DNA of 64,000 bases, from positions 4,342,001-4,406,000 of the forward strand of contig NC_088316.1 of the NCBI RefSeq assembly GCF_910592395.1. The letters run 5' to 3'. The notes under the pieces were generated by a model that saw nothing but the letters and a program-made list of their open reading frames with translations, was not told the origin of the DNA and ran no database searches. Positions 59,814-64,000 of this stretch are shown here, piece after piece. A program made the position numbers and the translations under genes. This stretch comes from Lineus longissimus (taxonomy: Eukaryota; Nemertea; Pilidiophora; Heteronemertea; Lineidae). The stretch's first letter is position 1. Each line of letters starts with the position of its first letter.

Positions 59814-60840
59814 AAAATGGCCAGGGCCATTGTGCTCACCTCATGTGGAGGAAAGATGGATAAAGAGCATGGTATTGTGTCATGTAGTGTTAGGTTTGAT
59901 GTAGGTCCAAGCAATTACAATTTCCCCAAAATGGCCAATTTACAGTACATTCGACCTCTGTGACCTTGAAAAGTAGGTCAAATCAAAGAAGACCCGGGTG
60001 ACACATTGAATGGTTGTTAAAATTAGATGTACCTATGATATAAAATTGGTGCCAATCGGGCAAGTCATTACTAGGAATAATGGCATTTTGAAGAATTTAG
60101 GATTTGGCCCCCTCCCTGGAGGCCAAACGGCAAATCAGATCGAACCAAACTTCGGTACCTGAGATCACCTGACCAAGGGGTACATGTGTACTTAATTTGT
60201 GATCAATAGTCATTGCAGTTAAGAAACGTGCCATAGTTACGGCCTGACGGCGAATTTACGCCATTTGACCTCTGTGACCTTGACAAGAAGGTCAAATTAA
60301 AAACCTGTGTGACATATACTGTATGGTGGTTAGATGTACCCATGATATCAAATTGGTGGCAATCGGGCAAGAAGTTAAGGAATAATCACATTTTTAAGGT
60401 TTTTGGATTTTGCCCCCTGGTGGTCAAGTGGTGAATCATATTGGACCAAACTTCGGTCCCTGAGATCACCTGACTAAGGGGTAAATGTGTACCAAATTTG
60501 GTATCAATAGTCATTGCAGTTTAGAAACGTGCCATCGTTACATCCTAACGGCCAATTTACACCATTTGACCTCTGTGACCTTGAAAAGGAGGTCAAATCA
60601 AAAACCCGGAGGATATATGATGCACCTTTGCTAGAAGTACCTACCATATTTTTTTCAAAATTTCCCGACTACTATTAAGGGAGATATTGCATATTTTCAC
60701 TTTTAACGTTTGGCCCCCTGGTGGCCAAACCATGAAACGAATTGGACCGAAACTTGGTCTCCAAGGTGTCATTACATAAGGGTACATGTGTACCAAGTTT
60801 CAACTCAATAGCTCTAACAGTTACGAAACGTGCCCTGCTA

Positions 60841-60850
60841 ACGGACGACG

Positions 60851-60885
<35 letters not shown>

Positions 60886-60893
60886 ACGACGGA
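60841..60893. repeat. (GAC)n / (CGGACGA)n microsatellite
   Basis: About 16 GAC units with interspersed ggac variants, forming the junction between unit 3 and the hairpin end of the family F element. Confidence 0.9.
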
Positions 60894-60910
60894 CGCCACG
60901 GTATAAGATA

Positions 60911-60936
60911 AGCTCACCTCTGCTAAGAGGTGAGCT
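60911..60936. repeat. Perfect terminal hairpin of family F
   Basis: agctcacctct (60911-60921), loop gcta, agaggtgagct (60926-60936): an 11-bp perfect stem. It is followed directly by aataa, so the string ...gagctaat contains a CTAA, which fits the CTRR 3' terminus of Helitrons, but the hairpin overlaps it instead of lying about 10 bp upstream. Confidence 0.85.
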
Positions 60937-61194
60937 AATAAGTGATACAAAAATGTGTCAAAAATGTTGATGCCGGAGGATTCAACGAACTGTTCGATAA
61001 CACTTTTCCAATAACATTTTTCGAGTTGTCCTAAAAATGGGAAAATAGTCTTCAGGAAAAAGTGGTAAACAAACTGATACCAATTCTAACTTTCTGTGTA
61101 ATAGCGCCATGAAAATGGGCAATTTTTGTTGCTGTGACTTCTCCATGCAACAAAATTTGCTCATTTGTATGTATATCAAACTCAGTGATTACTG

Positions 61195-61355
61195 GTTTTA
61201 TGATAAGACAAGAGATCTTCTTGTGGCTGCAATCATCAGAGACTCTTCTTGCAGGCACCTTCCATGGCCTTTGCAAACAAACCCTTTCTTTGCAGGCGAT
61301 AATGATTGCGCATTGCAGCAAGAAAAATCATTCATTGTAAGGTGCTTGAAGAACT
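61195..61355 (+). repeat. Family A, copy 5
   Basis: cttgcaggcaccttccatgg, tttgcaggcgataatgattg, cgcattgcagcaag and aatcattcattgtaaggtgc follow the family order with substitutions. Confidence 0.6.
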
Positions 61356-61834
61356 GACATCAGTCATGATGAACTTTTTGCTGAGAGTAAAGAAATCTCT
61401 CTAAAAATAGGTCATTTTCTGTGATTTTACTTCGTAACAATGGCTTTCAATCTTTCCCCATCTAAACCATTCTGTCTTGAGGCATTTTTTATTTGCACCT
61501 GGTATTCAAGTGGTTTGCAGTTCCTTTCCCCTAGCTAACCACCCAAGGCTGGGATAAATGCATCTGAATTGTTGCCTAACTCCTTTCAATGCTATGAGGC
61601 TCAAGGCAAATGCACAGTGCAAAATAAAATCGACCAATTGATAGTCTTGATGTCCTAAACGTAAATTGTGGTGATAACACAGCTATATCGTTTACGCAAA
61701 TCTTCAGAGATCTTTAAGAATTTTCTTGCAATATCCATGCAACTCTGTCAAATGGTGCCACAATGTCTTTGCAAGTGGAAATTGTGTGAAATTGCCAAGA
61801 GTTCTTACCGCGAAATAGCAAGTCTAGTTAGAAG
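61356..61834. other. No recognisable gene
   Basis: Short frames only. Confidence 0.4.
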
Positions 61835-61960
61835 AGCCACATAGCCTGGTGGTTAACACTGCTGGCTACGATGAAATAGGGCCTAGGATTGATCCCTGGG
61901 AGACCCAGGATTGTATTTCTGGATGAACTGGTGTGGCCTTCAAGGAACTAAAAGCCCTGG
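61835..61960 (+). mobile_element. tRNA-derived SINE
   Basis: tagcctggtggttaac (from 61842) and ggattgatccc (61886-61896) are box A- and box B-like at tRNA spacing. They are followed by a tgggagacccaggattg hairpin-like word. Confidence 0.6.
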
Positions 61961-62381
61961 CTCTTCACAACAAGTTTGAGGCTCAATATGAGATAAATTA
62001 ATGAGGGTCTGGCAAATTAGAGTAAAAGCTGTGGTCCCTTGTACCTTAGTGTCTATGCTGGAGGGTAGGCAAAAGATCCCACATAACTGGACAGTAGGCT
62101 ATAGTTGACTCAGTACCTCTGTCAAAAATCCAAAAGGGTTACGACGCCAGCAATGATGAAGATTGTGATGATGAGCAACGAATGTTCAGGCTATACACCA
62201 CAACAAATTTCAGTGCACACGCACACACACGCAGAACACAAATCATTTCAGCAACCCAGATTTCAATTCCCCAAACGGTGATAAAACAATACTCAGGACG
62301 ATCGTAATGGACCGGAATAACAATGGATCGCATCAGAAAAACCTGCAATATGCTAAATCTACTAAACCCATCTCGTAGATT

Positions 62382-62735
62382 TTTTAGGAAGCAGTTAATA
62401 TTGCTGCTGCATTGTTGGCTGTGTAGTGTACTGATGAGCTTGCTTTATTACATGTGTAATAGGACCTCTCTATTGAGGACACCCTCAGGACTGACAAATG
62501 TTGTCCTTAATATAAAGGTACCCTGATTACAGAGGCCAAATTTGATAGAAATCCCTTCTTTTAGGAAGCAGTTAATTTTGCTACAACATTGTTGGATGTT
62601 TAGTGTGCTGATGAGCTTACTTTATTAAATCTACAGTAAAACCTCTCTATTGAGGACACCCTCAGGACTGATAAGTGTTGTCCTTAATATCGAGGTAATT
62701 ACATGATTACAAAGGCCAAATGTAAGAGATATTGC
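62382..62735 (+). repeat. Tandem duplication, two 177-bp units, containing part of a MITE
   Basis: ttttaggaagcagttaat starts at 62382 and 62559, and both units run through gatgagcttRctttatta, cctctctattgaggacaccc and ttacaRaggccaaat. The shared part includes the left half of the family I MITE, so the MITE was present before the duplication. Confidence 0.8.
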
Positions 62736-62797
62736 TAATTTTGGACTAAAACCACCGTCCATAATAGAGAGGTCATCCATTATGGGAGGTTTTACTG
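62634..62797. mobile_element. Complete 164-bp MITE, family I, with TA target duplication
   Basis: Starts cagtaaaacctctctattga (62634) and ends gggaggttttactg (62797), flanked by TA on both sides (62632-62633, 62798-62799). The outer 12 bp are perfect inverted repeats. It is closely related to the copy at 29055-29229. Left-end-only sequence at about 62460-62525 belongs to the duplicated unit. Confidence 0.8.
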
Positions 62798-63049
62798 TAC
62801 ATTTTATGTCTTAGAAGGCGTCCAGACAATCTTCACAAGTGTAAGCAAATATCAGAATTCAATATTTCATTATAGATATTTGCAAAAGAAAATCTCAATT
62901 TACATGTAAGTGCTTTTTATTTAGGCGAATTAACGAATGTCCTCCAGTTATTTCCGATAAATCGATTAATTTAAAATCTTAGCACTCACACGGTACAGAA
63001 GGAAAATAACAAGTGCAAGCGAATATGGGGGAGGCGAACCCGTAAATCT

Positions 63050-63180
63050 AGCTAGGTACCCTTTCACTCCTGGGTGTAGAGAAGCAAGTGAGGAAGTGCC
63101 TAGCTCAAGGACTCACTCAATGTGTTGAACCAACGACCTCATGTACATGAGCTTGGCGCTCTGACCATTAAATCACTGAT
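63050..63180 (-). mobile_element. tRNA-derived SINE, minus strand
   Basis: On the minus strand, tggtcagagcgcc and ggttcaacaca are box A- and box B-like. Downstream lies a block whose plus-strand form is aagtgcctagctcaagga. The same order occurs in the minus-strand SINE at 11640-11760. Confidence 0.6.
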
Positions 63181-63339
63181 AATTCCCTATCAGTTGTTGG
63201 GCCGTTTTGCCCGACACTGCAACTTCCAAACAAAACACACAGACAGACGATTGTGCAAATCTGAGCATAAATCAGCTACACCATCGTAATGGCTGCTATA
63301 ACAGAAATCATGCCTCTGGCTCCGTAACTAGTATTATTG

Positions 63340-63600
63340 CCTCTAACACGCAATCGTTACAACCGCTGCATTTAAATGCATAGCCTCATCCTCTCGCATT
63401 AATAAAAGTGTCACCTCGGACAATTTACCGAGGATTATGATATATCGTTCTCGCCGAGTGCTGTGGACCCGGGACAAAGATCTACAGCGAAGGCAATGGA
63501 ACTCATCATTATCTTGTCACTGTTTTGTCCACTGATGATAATCTCCAAGGAAAAAGAATGCATGAGTTTTCATTAGCAGGAGCTATGGACGTTAACCGAT
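63340..63600. other. Unique CpG-retaining block, possible regulatory sequence
   Basis: Contains tgcatttaaatgca (palindrome), taataaaagtgtcacc, a cctcgg/ccgagg hairpin (63414-63433) and several CpG. No frame and no repeat partner, apart from the taataaaRgtgtca word shared with about 15929. Confidence 0.25.
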
Positions 63601-63601
63601 T

Positions 63602-63760
63602 ACTGTAAACCACCGAATTTGTGTGCCTCTATCTTTCTGCACCTCTTTCTTTTTGTGCCTTTCTTTTTGCAATTTGCACAAATTTCCTGAAAAAAAATAT
63701 GAAATTTTGACGATTTTTAATTTGGCGGATTACGAAATTTCTTTTGGTGCATTGGTTGAT
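63602..63760. repeat. Family E, copy 5
   Basis: Starts tactgtaaaccaccgaattt and has AT-rich arms with tttgcaatttgcacaaattt and aatttggcggattacgaaat, the same order as the other copies. Confidence 0.55.
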
Positions 63761-64000
63761 GCAGGTAGGCCCACAACACAACTAATATGACACAAGAGTT
63801 CGGCCAATATCTTTACCTCTATTCCTAGTGTACTGTTTTTTGCGAGTCGTTAGTTCTCTTCTGGCAACTAAAAATCACATATCCGTGACCATCTTCGTGT
63901 AACGCAATTCTGTAACTTTATTACTTAGGACTTAAACGTGGCTCTTCCCTTGGTCAGCATGAAAGAGGACACTTCACGGACATCAGCGCTAATGAGGAAC
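63761..64000. other. End of window, nothing recognised
   Basis: No frame, RNA gene or repeat recognised in the last 240 bp. Confidence 0.4.

Larger units (their letters stand above)
59814..60940 (+). mobile_element. Family F element, best copy: three units, GAC microsatellite, hairpin end
   Basis: The left end is a 7-bp-stem hairpin (aatggcc/ggccatt, 59816-59831) plus gtgctcacc. Three tandem units follow, with gacctctgtgacc at 59953, 60267 and 60568 (periods 314 and 301). Each contains aggtcaaatYaaaaacc, a palindromic ggccccctggtggccaa block and gcagttaagaaacgtgcca. Then come a GAC microsatellite (60841-60893) and a perfect 11-bp-stem hairpin (60911-60936) followed by aataa. It matches the two-unit copy at 34283-34956 throughout. 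A minus-strand Arg-rich frame (60675-60950) is a microsatellite artefact. Confidence 0.8.

Noticed and set aside
60675-60950. Arg-rich minus-strand protein
   Set aside because: The Arg run is the translation of the GAC microsatellite, and the rest is the family F unit.
63037-63047. miR-100-like aacccgta
   Set aside because: Seed-length match only; no precursor hairpin, and it lies at the edge of a SINE.
1-64000. Bacterial or viral content, CRISPR arrays, operons
   Set aside because: No long coding frames, no regularly spaced identical repeats with unique spacers, and repeat content is typical of animal genomes.

Overview
The window looks like non-coding DNA from an animal nuclear genome. 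The longest open frame in 64 kb is about 163 codons and looks random. There are no operons, ribosome-binding sites or phage/plasmid features, and the sequence is AT-rich with dense interspersed repeats. The repeat types point to a marine invertebrate. They include tRNA-derived SINEs, elements carrying 'aggtcaaggtca' / 'gtgaccttga' arms with a GTC/GAC microsatellite and an AGCTCACC...GGTGAGCT hairpin, TA-flanked MITEs starting CAGTRGAACCTCTC, and many tacatgta words. From memory of such genomes I lean to a lophotrochozoan (mollusc- or brachiopod-like). An echinoderm, hemichordate or amphioxus cannot be excluded without a search.

Layout. 1-5 kb: sparse, with copies of dispersed family B and a duplicated 188-bp block carrying paired TAATTA sites. 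5-9.3 kb: a G17/C17-flanked repeat, a 144-bp MITE and two adjacent tandem arrays. 9.7-15.2 kb: short tandem duplications, a minus-strand SINE, a cluster of three perfect CREs and an 898-bp element with terminal inverted repeats. 15.6-20 kb: mostly unique. 20-25.5 kb: four low-copy tandem arrays. About 27 kb: a CRE/octamer/TATA arrangement that is the best promoter candidate seen. 29-45 kb: the densest repeat zone (families A, B, C, E, F, I, SINEs, and a near-perfect 404-bp duplication at 40 kb). 45-51 kb: family F in reverse orientation, a 142-204-bp array and a CpG/GCTAGC-rich block. 52-64 kb: more of the same families, including the best-preserved family F element (59.8-60.9 kb) and a MITE caught in a partial tandem duplication (62.4-62.8 kb).

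I recognise no protein-coding gene, tRNA, rRNA, snRNA or conserved microRNA. The window is probably intergenic or lies inside a very large intron. Its content is best read as (i) at least nine dispersed short repeat families, labelled A-I here for cross-reference, several present on both strands; (ii) about twenty independent low-copy tandem duplications with 30-400-bp units; and (iii) a few unique, CpG-retaining blocks that could be cis-regulatory. All family labels are my own, made by comparing copies within this window; no database was consulted.
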